Assembly (NCBI GenBank): GCA_963555705.1
Contig: OY743182.1
Span: forward strand, 50,720,592 to 50,784,591
Reading direction: 5' to 3'
Source: Ligustrum vulgare
Lineage: Eukaryota; Streptophyta; Magnoliopsida; Lamiales; Oleaceae
Length of the DNA stretch: 64,000 nt
The notes below the pieces were generated by a model. That model was not told where the DNA came from. It searched no databases and saw only the letters and a program-made list of their open reading frames with translations. Made by a program: the position numbers and the translations under genes. This document shows positions 21,597-34,355 of this stretch, in pieces; position 1 is the first letter of the stretch; each line of letters opens with the position of its first letter.

Positions 21597-24500
21597 TTAC
21601 GAAGAAAGCGCAAGCTCGGCCCATGCCAGAGAAGCAGCAGGTACAGATGTGTCAATACCACTTTCCAACATGGAGCACAGATCCTTCATGGAGGTCCTGG
21701 TGCTCGACTCTGGACGGGTACATAGATTTACTACTTCACATATCACCTTCAGGTCCTCGTATCTGAAATGTTTCAACTCGGGATCCACCACGTATGACAT
21801 GACATCGGGTAATTCAAGAAATTCTTGCGCCTGCAGCAAATAAGTGGAACTAAGGTCTTCAGAACTGAAAGTCCAGAGATTGAATGGCGCAAGCATGTTT
21901 GGCTGAGCTTAGTACAAACTCCTTAGACAAAACATACTTGAGGTTTTTAAATTTAATGATTTGTTTTTTCTTCTTTTGGTACAATATCTACTTTTCTTCT
22001 TAAGCTTGGCCAAACATTCTCGTAACTTCAACGAAAACTAACTGATAACGGGAGAAGAGTCGTCAGTCAAGAAAAATATCAAAAAAGAAAAAGAAAAAGA
22101 TTCTTATTCATACCCAATCCACTAAGCCTCCTTTATCTTTGCAGTATGGAGGTCTCCCGCTGATTATTTCCAGTAAAAGTACCCCGAATGCATAGATATT
22201 ACCCTGAATATTAAGATGGCGTCCTTCCATAGAATTTGGAAGAATGCAAACTACACCTTCACTGCTGATGGCACCCGAGCTCTTTTCCGATCTTGACAGA
22301 ATCGTCTTCCAGCTCTCAAAGTCAACCAGCTGCAGGAGAAGTTAAGAATAACCTAATAAGAATCCGATTTTGATGGCGGTAGTTTATTGCCATGGAAAGT
22401 TAGTTAAAAAAAAAAAAAACTCAAGGATGGAGATAAAAGCCAGAGATCAGAAATAAGTGACAACAGGCCATCTGATTTGTAAGACAGTTACCGTTTGGCA
22501 GCTTTACGCAACGAATATAAATGAACTTAATGGTTTTGGAGATATATTGACAAGTTATCAGACCTCACCTTGGGTGAAAAATCATCAGTAAGATATACAG
22601 CACTAGAATTCAAATCAGATATTGCAAATGGTGGATCAAGTTCTGCATGCAGATACTTCAGTCCCTTTGCGATGCCTAAAATAATTTTCATACGCCGTGT
22701 CCAAGATAACTGACATCCTTCTCCATCTACAATTAATCAAAGGGGCTTCAGTTTTCAGCTCATTGAAGCAGCCCGGATTTCGTCACAAAGTTCTGAAACG
22801 GAGAAAAAAGAGAGAAGACGTAAAAGGAAGTCTTACAGTGAAGGTGCTCATAAAGTGTTCCATTTGATGCATATTCGAACACTAGCATCCTTGTAAACGG
22901 ACTGCTTCCTGTGCAATACCCTAATAATTTTCCTGTGTTTTCATGATTTAGTCTTGCCAAATCTGCCACCTGAATCATGGAATAACATACATTACTTAAT
23001 CACACATTGCACAAGATATTTAAGCAGCAGTAGCCAAATGTTCAATGAACTGAGACGAGATACCTCTTTCTGGAAATAAAGCTCGAGGTATCCAGTCCAA
23101 TGCTCTTCTTTGATGCAAAGGGATATAACAGCAATTTCAGGCCCGCCTTTCATGGTGCCTTTGTATACGAGACTGTCTGGAGAGGATCCAATGATGTTAC
23201 TGAAATCTTCACAGGCTACCTCAAGTTCTTGTCTGCTGTATCTCACAACATCCTTCAGTACATCAGAATCTGCTTATGGATTTCACTCGATTTAAGCACA
23301 ATAGAGCATAGAAACTTCATGTGTGAATTAATACAAATGTTCGAAGAATAGCATTAAACCTATGCAAATCATCGTATAGTCCTTCTCACTTGCAGACTTC
23401 TTCCAAGGGATAATGATAGAGGATTCGCTCTTGCACTTCCAAACTGCGGTGAGCATGGCAATGACAAAGAGAGAACCCATCATAACTCCTGTCCCTATTT
23501 CAAGAGCCAAAAGCCATGCAGGCTTCGACGAATTAGCTTGATGTTTGGATCTGTCTTCTACACGCCGGTGCTTGGTATTAACTACTGGATGGTTTTTAAC
23601 GGGTGGAGCACCACCTACCATAAAGGTTTGGCATTATCAGCCACATATGAAATTATTGATTTATGATGACTGTCAATCACTCAATGTCTTCATAGTTGAA
23701 GTTTTCATAGACTTTATGTGATCAAGTCAATGAAATTTAAATCTTACAAAAAATGCCACTTCAGAGACACAAGCAGATACTTTCAGAATTGGGTCTTCCT
23801 ATAGTCATTGTGGTTAAATTCTTTTTATGAATGAAGAAAATGTATAATCTTATTCGTGATTTTTCTCCGTGGGGACAAAGGGCTCATTTAAAAGTCTTAG
23901 TGTCTGTTGGTCACCTACCACACTGTGCTGTAGAACGCTGCTTGATATCTTTATCCTGGAGGCAATTTCCCTGGAAGCTAGTTCTACAAAGCAAAGCAAA
24001 CATTAAAACACACAAAGGAAAAGGTCAAGTAAAAAAAAGGATGAAGAAAAGTGAGACCAAGGACATCTAATACCTAGGAAGAAATCCCAAGCACTTGGGT
24101 ATGCTTCCAACAAAAAAGTTAAATGAGAAATCAGCAGCTTTTAATTGGGATGATAGACAGAAACCCGTCGGGCGGCCACTTGAAGCATACCTAATAGAAT
24201 TGTTTGAAGAAACAACATTAATAAACAAGTTCTTGCGATAAGCAAAGTAGAAAAGTATCTCAAATGTTAGGTTAAACATTCTGCAACAGAAACACACAGA
24301 TTCGTATGTCTAGACTCCATCTGCTTCAGTCTTAAGGAAACTTTCAGCAATAAATGGACCGTAAACAGTCTGACAAAATGTATTAGTGTGTCAATAAATC
24401 GAAATAATCATAATTCATAAACAAAATTTATCATCTTACATTCCACGAGTGTTTGATGGAAATGCTGAGCCATTACTAGCAGGGATGGTTCCCAAAAGCT

Positions 24501-25716
24501 TGTTCCTATCAAGTCGAAGTTCTTCAAGGTATTTCAAGTTGCAAAGCTCAGAAGGCAACTTTCCAGTGAACCCGTTGAATTGAAGGTTTCTACCAAAATC
24601 CACAACACGTGAGAAAAAGCCAGGAATGAAAAAGGAAAAGTATACTTAGAATCAAGTATCTAACATCCATGTTCCACTAACATTTTCATAACAACAGTTA
24701 AATTTCCAATCTGGGGTGGAATTGCTCCTGTTAGCTGGTTTGAAGACAAATCCAAGACCTTGAGATTTTTCAACATGCCAATTTTCTTAGGTATTGTACC
24801 CATCAGCAAATTCCCCCGCAAAATTCTGTTCATAGACAGCACACAAAGTTTAAATCAAACAGATTCCAGTTCTAAAAAAGTCTAATAAATCAGCAATGCA
24901 TCAAAAAATAATTTTAGGACACTGCAAAACTTACAATTCTTGCAAAGTTGATAATAGATATAATTCCGCTGCAAGGAAACCCCTCAAAGATGCCCCAGAT
25001 ATGTTACTGAAACATGAAGCAGCATCACAAATGAGAATTCAAGTTTGGCACTAAAATAACAAAACTGCTATCACTTCAAAAAAATTAATCAAGAATGCAG
25101 CAATTCCATGAATGCACACACGTGTGCAATCATTCGAGCAAACTTTTCAAATGAACTGAAGCAGGCAGTAAAATCTTACAGCTTTATGACATGATCTCCA
25201 GCCATAGAACAAGAAATGCCAGTCCAGTCACAAGGATCTGAGTCCAGAGGGTTCCAATTTGAGAAAACCAGTAACGGGTCCTCAATTATAGCCCTCTTGA
25301 AGGAAGTTAAAGCCTCAACTGAACAAAACCCACAAATTCCTCAGTCATAAAAAAAACTCAACCATAAAATCTATGATTAATATTTATTTTCCATAATTAA
25401 ACTAAATAACAATCTACATTGATGTAAATGGAACAAATTCAACTACATTACAAAGAATAAAAATAAAATACTAGAAAATATGAATAAATTCTTGAGAAGT
25501 TAATGAATCAAATAACAACCAACATTAACGTAAATTGAAAAATTTTAACCCACAAATTCTTGAGAAGTAACTAAATCAAGAATTGAGATCTGTGAAAAAT
25601 CAAATAAAACTGAGTAGCCCCTTACCTTCATTTACTGGAAACGCATTACTGATAGCAAGAAAGAGTTGTAAACAGAGCAAAAGAACTTGAAATGAAGCAA
25701 AAGACTGCATTTTCAT
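21597..25716 (-). CDS. LRR receptor-like pseudokinase, LRR-VI-2 group (At1g63430-like), 13 exons
   Basis: Thirteen exons join in phase to 659 codons: 25716-25626, 25318-25180, 25006-24935, 24825-24682, 24589-24440, 24190-24074, 23983-23919, 23614-23360, 23269-23064, 22969-22837, 22726-22569, 22329-22114 and 21830-21597, all with GT-AG borders. Order: signal peptide (1-25), a cap with DPCDWTGISC, about five LRRs coded partly by 72-base-type exons, a juxtamembrane linker, one membrane helix (about 292-315), and a kinase-like domain (about 355-640). The kinase-like domain lacks key residues: AVISL replaces the VAIK lysine, no HRD motif is seen, and DFE stands in place of DFG. It is probably a plasma-membrane pseudokinase. 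Exon layout, length (recalled Arabidopsis homologue about 664 residues) and the C-terminus match At1g63430/At5g41180, relatives of MRH1 and MDIS1. No break was seen. Confidence 0.9.
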
Positions 25717-26230
25717 CACCTCTTCACACAAGCAAAGCTACACTCTCATGAACTTAAAGAACCCATCAAATAAAACTACAAGAAACTCAAAATAAAAAAT
25801 ATATAAAAAAAACCCACATCAGTAATCGAGAATCCAAACAGTTAAAGAAAGAGCATAATGTGGATGTTTTAACTCTTTATCGACAAAGAATTTAATAGAA
25901 CAAAAAAATAAAAATAAAGGGAAAAAGAAGATTCTTGATATTGAAAAGGAAAAATTAAGAAAACTCAAAAAAGAAAGCTTAAGGGTAAATCTATGAATCA
26001 AAATCAGTAAGAACCCATGAAAGGCAAATATAGTGGAATATCAAAAGAGTGAAGTTCAAAAAAAACCCACAAACGGGGTAAACGTGGACTCAAAGAGAGG
26101 TTTGGTGTCAGAAACAAAGGGAAACAGACAGTGTAAGTAAGATCAAAAAGTTATACTGAAATTCTACTAAATTTGCAGAAAGAGGGTTAGAGAGAGTGGA
26201 ATGTTCCTGGTTGATTTGGAGGAGTAATGA
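25717..26230 (-). promoter_or_regulatory. 5' leader and proximal promoter of the receptor-like pseudokinase
   Basis: Upstream of the ATG the minus strand is pyrimidine-rich, including CTCTCTCTAACCC near 26195, as in plant 5' leaders. A 5'-UTR intron is possible but I cannot place it. A MITE-like block begins near 26260, so the promoter may be short or TE-derived. Confidence 0.35.
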
Positions 26231-27060
26231 AAGAAAAGAAATTAATAATCAGGTGAGAAGATAAAGCCTTTATTTCGTGATACGAGATTTTCAGTTCTAT
26301 TCTCTTTTTAAGCCTCTGTTTTTTGGTACTTATTATTTTTAATTCTACATTAATCAATTTTAACCACACATTTTAATAATAAAATATTTTACAAAAATTA
26401 AATTTTTTTTTTCCATTTTCAATTACACAATATTTCGTCAATCACTATTCAAAGCTCTTATTTCCACGTGGACTCGATTTATAAGACATGATGATGACTT
26501 TTAGGGCTCATTTGGTAGAATTTTTAGAAAGTCCAAAACTGATTTTGAGATTTATAAATAATTAAAAAAAAATTATTAAACAGATGCTAAGCTCTTGTGT
26601 AATGATTTTTTGAAGAATGAGCGGTTAAAATATACAAAAAAAAAATTACAATTTACGAGTAAAAAAGAATTCGATTCAGATGTATGATACCTATCCAGAA
26701 GTTTTCGCAACTCAATCATAGATGATGGAATCATCAAATGGGTGATTGCCCTTCTCCGATCCTTACTGTCCAACCTGAGAACGGACAGTTAATGCATTCC
26801 ACTTATTGAACAGGATTCTATGGTCTGTCTGTGACCCCTAGATGCCAAAGGCGCCCTTGGGGTGATCTCGTAGTTCCTACAGGTATTTTATGAAAGAATG
26901 TGTTCGAAAAAATGAGTTTTGGAAATAATAAATCTCAAGAGAAGGTTACGCCTCTATTTGACAACTGTTGTTTTAACTCATTTTGTTACAATATTCAATT
27001 TTAATCACGCGTTTTAGCAACAAGCATGTGTTCTTTAAACCATTTATAAATCAAGCATCC

Positions 27061-27193
27061 ATTTGGTAACACTATAGTGATTATAATTTTTGAGGTAAAA
27101 TATGTTGTTGAAAAGTAAAGTAAAAATGTGTGATTAAAAAATTATTTGAAAAATTGTGTAATTTATAAACCGGTTTATAAACAGTTACCAAAT
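27061..27193. mobile_element. Small inverted-repeat element (MITE-like)
   Basis: The ends ATTTGGTAAC (27061-27070) and GTTACCAAAT (27184-27193) are perfect inverses. The interior resembles several other blocks in the window with TTTATAAAC and CACTTTTTAATCACACA motifs (about 19690-19800, 41850-42080, 58090-58290, 59850-59970). Confidence 0.5.
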
Positions 27194-27293
27194 TGAGGTC
27201 AGTTTATAAAAACGCAATTTTCAAATTACTTTTTAATCAAATACATGTTTCAAAACTATATTTCAATCATATACTTCCTTCGTTCCATAAAGA

Positions 27294-27325
27294 CTAGTGT
27301 TACACCCGTGCGATGCACAGTCATT
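27294..27325 (-). mobile_element. Helitron 3' terminus, copy 1
   Basis: On the minus strand a degenerate GC-rich hairpin (GTGCATCGCAC, 27308-27318) is followed after a few bases by CACTAG and then T. The CTAG end (CTRR consensus) with an upstream hairpin is the Helitron 3' signature. The rest of this Helitron to the right is not delimited. Confidence 0.45.
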
Positions 27326-28193
27326 TGTTAAATACATTTATCAAATTTATATTTTAACATATGAAATTAATATTTAATTAAAAATGAGAAATGAATAAAG
27401 GCAATTAATTACAAAGGTACATTACGCATACCTTAATTTTTCTTAATTTTTTTTACGGTTCGTATGTTTGTCGTTCCAGAAATTTCTTTAAATATTGTAA
27501 TTTGAATTGATTTAAAACTTAAAATGGAAAAGAAAAATTACATTTAAATAGAATTTCTAATAAGTAAAAAAAATAGATATATCTGTAATGTACTCTTAGA
27601 ATTTTATTAAAACGAAAAAAAAAAGAAAAAAAAATAGATTGATGAACGTTCTTATTTCATCCTCTTTCATTTTCTATTTTTAAATAAAAATATTTATGTG
27701 ATATTGACAAAAAAATTTTCTTTTTAAAAATTTTTACGAATTTTAAAAAAATTGTAATTGATTTTAAAGAGGGGAAGATGGATCGAGAAATTTCAGGACC
27801 TGAAAAATGCAGCTATTTAAAAATTTGCATTCAATTGGATTATTTTAAATCTAAATTCTTTTTTAAATGAATAATAAATAGTGAATTAATACTACTAATT
27901 ACCATTTTAGGAAATGAATTTAATAATAATGATTTTGTAGAAAATTTATATTTAAGCGCCTGTTTGAGATTCATTATTTCAAACAATGTAGTTCGTAACA
28001 ATAAATTTTGGTATAATGAGTTGTTAAAAAGTATGATTTTTTTTAATCTATATGTAGATTATTTTATTAATAAAATGTTAGTTGAAAATGATTTTTTTTT
28101 TTTAAAAATGAGGGTTTGAATAAAGTGTACTGAATAGAGGGTTTTTTTTTTTAACTAAGTTGCCACAATTGTAATAGTTGAGAACTTTGCTAC

Positions 28194-28250
<57 letters not shown>
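28194..28250. repeat. (TAA)n microsatellite
   Basis: Roughly nineteen uninterrupted TAA/ATA triplets. Confidence 0.95.
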
Positions 28251-28253
<3 letters not shown>

Positions 28254-28392
28254 CAATCACTATTTGCATAACTATTCAATTTAATGATTATTGATGTAAT
28301 TAATATTTTTAAAATATAATTTTTAAATTATCAAAAATAATTTAGGGAAAAATACATAACAAAGGTTTTTAAAGAACACATTTTCAAAATTA

Positions 28393-29240
28393 GGTGGCGT
28401 TTTGTTTGTATTTTATTTTGTATTTTCATTTTCGAAAATGTTTTGTGTTTCCTGTTTTCATTTTTATTTTCAAATTTGCTGAAAACGCATTTGGTTTGTC
28501 ATTTCTGAAAACTGTTTTTGAAAATGAAAAGCTGGAAAACACGTTCTATTTGAAATTTTGCATAATACTACTTAAACTATTTTTAATTAATTTGTTTGCA
28601 GAATACTACTAATTCAAACTCAAATTTCCTTTCACAATACACTGAAAACATGGTTACATGCAATACACTAATGTGAGCATTAAGAGTCTATATTAACACA
28701 GTTTGATCAAGTTCGGGATTTGAAAAAGCTCTACTTCTATTAAAATTCAGAAAATGCAAGTTCTTTCAAAACCACCAGAGTCCATTTATCAGTGCATTTT
28801 TTGAAATATAATAACAAGAATTCTCATTTAAATTTTTTTTTTTGTAATGTTGATATTGAATTCAATAAAACTTTATTTAAACTTAGTTCCAAATTAGGAT
28901 AATTCTCAAAAAAAAAAAAAAAAAAAAAAAATTAGACTTAGTTTCAAGTTAGGATAATTCTAAATAAAGTAATAAAAAAATAAAAACTTTATATTAAGCT
29001 TAATTCTAAGTTAAGATAATTCTTTTTTAAAAAAAAATCCCAAAACGCGTTTTCCTCGTTTTTGATATTTTTTGTCGAAATACACACAAAACGCCCAAAA
29101 AGAGGTTTTTGGCGTTTTGTGTACAAATTTTTTTTTTGTTTTCCAAAATGCGTTTTCGAAAATGGTAAAGAGAACGTGTTTTTAGCGTTTTCGAAAATAA
29201 AAACAGAAAACGACCTCAAAACAGCAAAGAGAATAGAGGC
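28393..29240. mobile_element. Harbinger/Tourist-like MITE nested in the E4 inverted repeat
   Basis: Flanked by TTA (28390-28392 and 29241-29243), the duplication typical of PIF/Harbinger elements. The ends are imperfect inverses: GGTGGCGTTTTGTTTG on the left; GCCTCTATTCTCTTTGCTG in reverse complement on the right. The subterminal CATTTTCGAAAA blocks are also inverted. It has A/T-rich internal DNA with a poly-A run at about 28910. No coding capacity. Confidence 0.55.
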
Positions 29241-29249
29241 TTAATGTTT

Positions 29250-30123
29250 TATTTCAAAAATCAGGTCATAATTAATTATATATTTCATTGTTTATGGTTA
29301 CAAGTCACAATTTTTTTGTCACAACTTATTATGATCACAAGTCACAAATTTTTAGGTTACAAGTCACAATTTTTTAGGTCACAGTTTATTATTGGTCACA
29401 ATCACAGATTTTTAGGTCAGATTATTATGGTTACAAGTCACAAATTTTTAGGTCACAGTTTATTATTGGTCACAATTTTTTAGGTCATAAGTCACAATTT
29501 TTTAGGTCATAGTTTATTATTGATCACAAATACTCAAATATTTGGTCACAAATTGCGTATTTATTGGTCACACACGTCAATACCACCCACTACCGCCGCC
29601 ACCGTGACCACGAATACCACCACCGACCATCAAACCACCGCCCCAACTCTGCCTCCCTCACCCCAATCACGACTATAGCTCAACCACCATCATCTACCGC
29701 TCTACGACCTATCGATCGCCTGCCTGCATCACCACCCACTTCACCGTAGCCATCGTCGCCACAACCCCATCAACATCCTCCAGATCCACACATCACCACA
29801 CACATATCTGCACAGGTGTCGGAACAACCATCACACGCAGATCCTCCGCCACCAATCACCACCACATAGCCACCACGACACCACTACCACAACTATCACA
29901 CAGCCACCACGACTCACCACCACAAACTGTAACCACACATCCATCCCTCATTCACACAGCCACCACATCATAGCCTGCATTGCCACAACCAATCCAACAC
30001 ACATCCTACATACCGGCGCAGAACTGAATACCATGGGGGAAGGGGCAACGCCATCTACCACCACCCAATAACACGGTCAAAGATCGAAATCCTCGCTACC
30101 AGCAAGAAGCAAGCAGTGGCAAT
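29250..30123. other. E4 interior: GTCACAA array then CCACC-rich DNA
   Basis: Heptamer-type repeats (GGTCACAAGTCACAATTTTT-like units) occupy 29280-29580. They are followed by C- and A-rich DNA with many CCACCAC runs to 30118. The ORF at 29564-29749 is low-complexity and not supported as a gene. Confidence 0.6.
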
Positions 30124-30809
30124 TGTTGACGTCTATTTTTGTCAACAAATAAAAGTGGTATGATCTCTCAAATTGGTAGTTGGATTGTATGTTTTTGATT
30201 AATTTGTCTAAGTATGCAGCTCTTTAATTAAAGAGTCGTCGTTGTAATAAAGTTCGGGATATTATAAGATATCGGAAAGGTAACAGATCGAAAGTGAACT
30301 GAGATCAAAGTTACACAAATTCACGTCTAGTTCGATACCGATCTGATAGCCAGGTCGAATTAACGAAATTAAATAGCAAGAGTTTGGAGAGGTTTTTTCA
30401 TATATCATGCCCTTTAATGAGCATTTACTCCTCCTATTTATAGTAGTTGAGGAATTTAAACATAATCATTACAACATATCACTTCTGCAGGGAGTGACTG
30501 AAAAGGGCGATTGACCCTTCTGACAGACATACATCAAATCATTACTCTGACATATTACAAATAATGATGATAACTGACACATAATACGGCTGATTTGACA
30601 ATACTACCTACTCCCACATCGTCTTCGTCTTCCGCCATTGAGGTCGGCTCGCACACCTCACCTCGGTCGAACAAATCACCTCGGTCTCATGAACTCACCT
30701 CGTTGGCATGAATCACCTCGGTCCACAATTCACCTCGGATAACACAATTCAGGTCGGCTCGAACAATTAACATCGGTCACGATATTTCACCTCATATCGG
30801 TATATAACA
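30124..30809 (-). repeat. 3' LTR of the Tat element
   Basis: 686 bp, starting TGTTGACGTC and ending TATATAACA on the plus strand. It is longer than the 5' LTR because of an extra ACCTCGGTC-containing repeat near 30670-30700. It contains repeated CACCTCGGT motifs. Confidence 0.9.
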
Positions 30810-31028
30810 AATGTCCCCTCTAGATCAGTTCGAAATTATGAGAGCGAATCTAGAAATTCAATCCCTTATCGGAAATTTTAACATCGGCGTTCGTTCCGTT
30901 AATTGTGTAACCCTAGCCACGCGTCATTATCTGATTGGCGTGTCAGGTCTCGGATCACGCGTAGCCGCCATCCTTATGACAACTCGTCTTGTCATAATTA
31001 CAGCCGCCCAATTCTCTCTCTTTCTTTC

Positions 31029-31039
31029 CTATATAAGGG
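31029..31039 (+). promoter_or_regulatory. TATA box for the antisense ORF of the Tat element
   Basis: CTATATAAGGG lies about 160 bp upstream of the ATG at 31198, facing opposite to gag-pol. A pyrimidine-rich leader follows. This suggests that the extra ORF has its own promoter, as reported for antisense ORFs of Tat-type elements. Confidence 0.5.
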
Positions 31040-31197
31040 TTCATTTGCCACCTATTTCCAAGATTTTTCCTTGACTCTCTCCCAATTCCTGCAAGGTCGT
31101 TTTCTGTTCCGTCCTCCGTTTCTGTTCGTCTTTAAATCTGAGGTGAGGATCATTTATTTATCATTTAACATTTCTTTGCTTTTTATATAAAACAAAA

Positions 31198-33456
31198 ATG
31201 AGTGGGGACTTGAGCTCTTGCGAAAGTGGAGTGAGGTCGGCTGGTGTAGGTAGTACTGGGGGACCTACCGTGTCTTGGAACGAAAGTGTGGAAACTCAAT
31301 GTTTATTTCGAGATGATGTGGGGGAAGGGGAAACCGCTCAGCCTCTCCCGTTAACAATAGTCCCCGCTTCTCGAACTATTTCACCCAGTTCGTTCCGACA
31401 CCATTCTTGCGCCTCCTTCACCCGACCTGACCCTTGCACCAGCTATAGTTCAGACTTCGCTTGTAAACACTTCTGTTCTAGTGTCACTGAAAACAAACTG
31501 GTCATGTGGAAAAACAAATATAGAATCCCGGGCTATGTGCATTTCTTCCTCCTTGAGAGTTTTGAACGAGCCGACCAACCACCTCGCGGCTGCGTGGCCG
31601 CAAACTATCAGATCTTAGAGGCCGGTCTACGCTTTCCTCTTCCCTTCGTAATTACCGACTTCCTCCGCATTTGGGGGGTCGCGCCAACTCAGATCCACCC
31701 CAACGGGTGGAGACATATCTTAGGTTTTATATCCCTTTACAATCAAATGGGATTTGGCGACCCCTCCATTGACGAATTCCATTTTGCCTACCAATTCCGG
31801 GCTGATGGTAAACGGACGGGGTGGTTCTATGCGATGCAGAGGTCGGTCTTTGAAGGAAAAAAAATTCTAGTAGACCTGCCTGATTCAGTCCGTTGGTGGA
31901 AGGAGAAGTGGTTCTTCGTTGGAGGGAACTGGATGAGTCCCTACCAAAGCGAGGGCATGAGCCACATCGTACCCGTTCATTATAGGGAAAAGATCAGTAA
32001 GTTATATTTCGTGATAACCTCGAACTTAAAAGGTCTAATATTAATCACTCCATTTTTTGCAGATTGAAGGAACCGGAGTTGGACGAAGGCATAATTGGAA
32101 GGATAGTGAGTTTAAAAGACATACCGGAGCCAGATAGGTCGGTAAAAGAGTTACTGACCGAGGAGCATTTGTTTGAAGCGGGTCTGACTCACATTGATTC
32201 GTCAGATTATTATCCTCCACTTCGGAAATGTAAGCATCCATCAAGCAGATTTATATTCCACGCTATTTACAAACTGGATAGTTGTAAAAGACTTTTGCGT
32301 TTGATTTTCAGCTCGAAAAGGCAAAAAAGGGATGGAGTCCATGAAAGCAAAGAAAGAGGCCCATGCCAAAGCTGAAGCACGCAAACGAGCTACCCAAAAG
32401 AGAGCGGCTAAGGGCTCACCGCCTCGTAAGGAGGGTAAGTTTCCTCCTCCATCTCCTCAGAAGAAGCATAAACGGGCTGAAATCCCAAAGGGAAGACCTG
32501 ACACCGTCATTCCTCCTCCTCCCCCTTCAACTTTCAACGAGGCGGAATCTTCATGAGGGATTCATGCTGCTGAAGGTTCCTACCTTGGCACTGACAGAGT
32601 TCGAGCCGATTTGGTGAGCTCGCTGAAGGGGAGTCGCCCAAAGATTTACCGGGACTTCGTTTCTGCTGCCAACTTGACACCAGTTGGGTTGATAAGGCTC
32701 CCAGATCGGACCAAGGTGGCGATGGACATTCGGACAAAACTTGGACACCTCGGCATGAAAAGTATTGGGAGGATATGCCCATTGACGACTTGGTGGCTAC
32801 CAGCTTGGCGCACCTCGGCCAAGCTATGAATTACCTCACCCGAACTCAATCTAGGCTGTCCGAGGTGGCTAGTGACACCAACAGGTTTAAGAAACTGGCC
32901 ACCGAGGCCAGAGGAATGTTTGAAAACGAGGTGAAGGCCAGGAATGAGGCCGAGGATAAACTGAAGAATGCTTTGGCGGAGGTGGAAAGGTTGAAGGAAG
33001 CTAACCAAGAACTCCAACTATTTAAGGAGGAGGTGATTCCATTGAAGGAGGAGTTAAAAGACTTGAAGGATGAGGTGTCCGAACTGAAAAGGTCGAAGGA
33101 GGTGCTCCTGAAGGAGTTAGAGGTCGCTAACTGCATCGAGGCTGACCTTAAAAAAGAAAATCAGAATTGGAGGCAGCAGCTCAGCTCACTTACAAAGAGG
33201 CCGTGAAAAAGTTTAAAGACTCCACCGAGTACGAGCACGATGTTGATGAGACCTACTATCTTACCTTCAAGGAGATAGTGGAAGACCTGGAACAGAAACG
33301 ACCTTAGGTTGACATCACATTTCTCAAGGAAAAGCTCGATCTGGTTTACAAGAAATATCTTGAGCTAATGCCAACCGAGGTTGATGACGAAGAAGTGGAT
33401 CTTTTTTCTCCTGCGCCAGAGCTCCAACCTCCGGAAGTTGACGAGGCCATGATGTG
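31198..33456 (+). pseudogene. Antisense additional ORF of the Tat element (putative gypsy-type transposon protein), broken
   Basis: The first exon-like part (31198-31996, about 266 codons) ends at an A|GTAAGT donor. It contains GLRFPLPFVITDFLRIWG and a PNGWRHILGF block, typical of the plant putative gypsy-type transposon domain (Transposase_28-like). A second part (about 32064-32229) ends at T|GTAAGC. A third, basic part (about 32311-32556) follows a TTTTCAG acceptor. A long heptad-rich coiled coil (32775-33206) and an acidic tail to about 33456 come next in shifted frames. Phase does not close between parts one and two (a TGA follows the first acceptor), and later parts need further frameshifts, so this copy is probably dead. 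Its role in the element's life cycle is unknown. It is antisense to gag-pol. Confidence 0.7.
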
Positions 33457-33551
33457 GTGGATTAGAATGAATTCTGTGTTTGCAGCTTTTCTTTTTTTAT
33501 TTTATTTCGGCCTTTGTAGTTTTCTGATTTTCAATGAAGAATATTATTATT

Positions 33552-33965
33552 GTGAACACTTATGCAACTTTCAAACGTCAATTCACTCCAAATAAAATGT
33601 AGAGGTGAATTATAAACGAAGTGAACACTTGTGCAATTTTCAAACGTCAATTCACTCCTAATAAAATGCAGAGGTGAATTATAAACGAAGTGAACACTTG
33701 TGCAATTTTCAAACATAAATTCACTCCGAATAAAATGCAGAGGTGAATTATAAACGAAGTGAACACTTGTGCAATTTTCAAACGTCAATTCGCTCCTAAT
33801 AAAATGTAGAGGTGAATTATAAACGAAGTGAACACTTTTGCAATTTTCAAACGTCAATTCACTCCGAATAAAATGCAGAGGTGAATTATAAACGAAGTGA
33901 ACACTTGTGCAATTTTCAAATGTCAATTCACTCCAAATAAAATGTAGAGGTGAATTATAAACGAA
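33552..33965. repeat. Tandem array, 6 x 69 bp
   Basis: Units begin GTGAACACTTGTGCAATTTT at 33552, 33621, 33690, 33759, 33828 and 33897, with exact 69-bp spacing (23 codons), so an ORF stays open through the minus strand. It lies between integrase and the 3' LTR of the Tat element. Confidence 0.95.
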
Positions 33966-33990
33966 GTGAATATTTAACTCGGCACATTCT

Positions 33991-34275
33991 CACCAAAACA
34001 CCTCGTTTGTTGAATGGAGGTCGGTCATTTATCACCTCGGTAAGAATCACCAAAACACCTCGTTTGTTGAATGGAGGTCGGTCATTTATCACCTCGGTAT
34101 TTTTCACCAAAACACCTCGTTTGTTGAATGGAGGTTGGTCATTTATCACCTCGGTATTTTTCACCAAAACACCTCGTTTGTTGAATGGAGGTCGGTCATT
34201 TATCACCTCTGTATTTTTCACCAAAACACCTCGTTTGTAGAATGGAGGTCGGTCATTTTCCGCTCCGGTGTCTCG
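33991..34275. repeat. Tandem array, 5 x 57 bp
   Basis: Units begin CACCAAAACACCTCG at 33991, 34048, 34105, 34162 and 34219. The period is exactly 57 (19 codons), so both strands stay open. The units hold ACCTCGG motifs also found in the LTRs. Confidence 0.95.
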
Positions 34276-34355
34276 CGGGAACCTACTTCGTCTTCACAGA
34301 TCACCTTGTAATGTTAATGATGTTCTGCCTCACAGTTACTTACTGATCATCGACT

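Larger units (their letters stand above)
26260..28335. other. Intergenic MITE and Helitron debris
   Basis: A MITE-like fragment with AAGCCTCTGTTTTTTGGTAC near 26320; a short inverted-repeat element at 27061-27193; a truncated Stowaway left end (CTTCCTTCGTTCCAT, near 27275) joined to a Helitron-type terminus at 27294; and a (TAA)n microsatellite at 28194-28250. No gene is recognised. Confidence 0.5.

Noticed and set aside
33531..34240. Long ORFs on both strands in the Tat element's 3' region
   Set aside because: Tandem units of 69 and 57 bp are multiples of three, so open frames arise automatically. No evidence for a protein.
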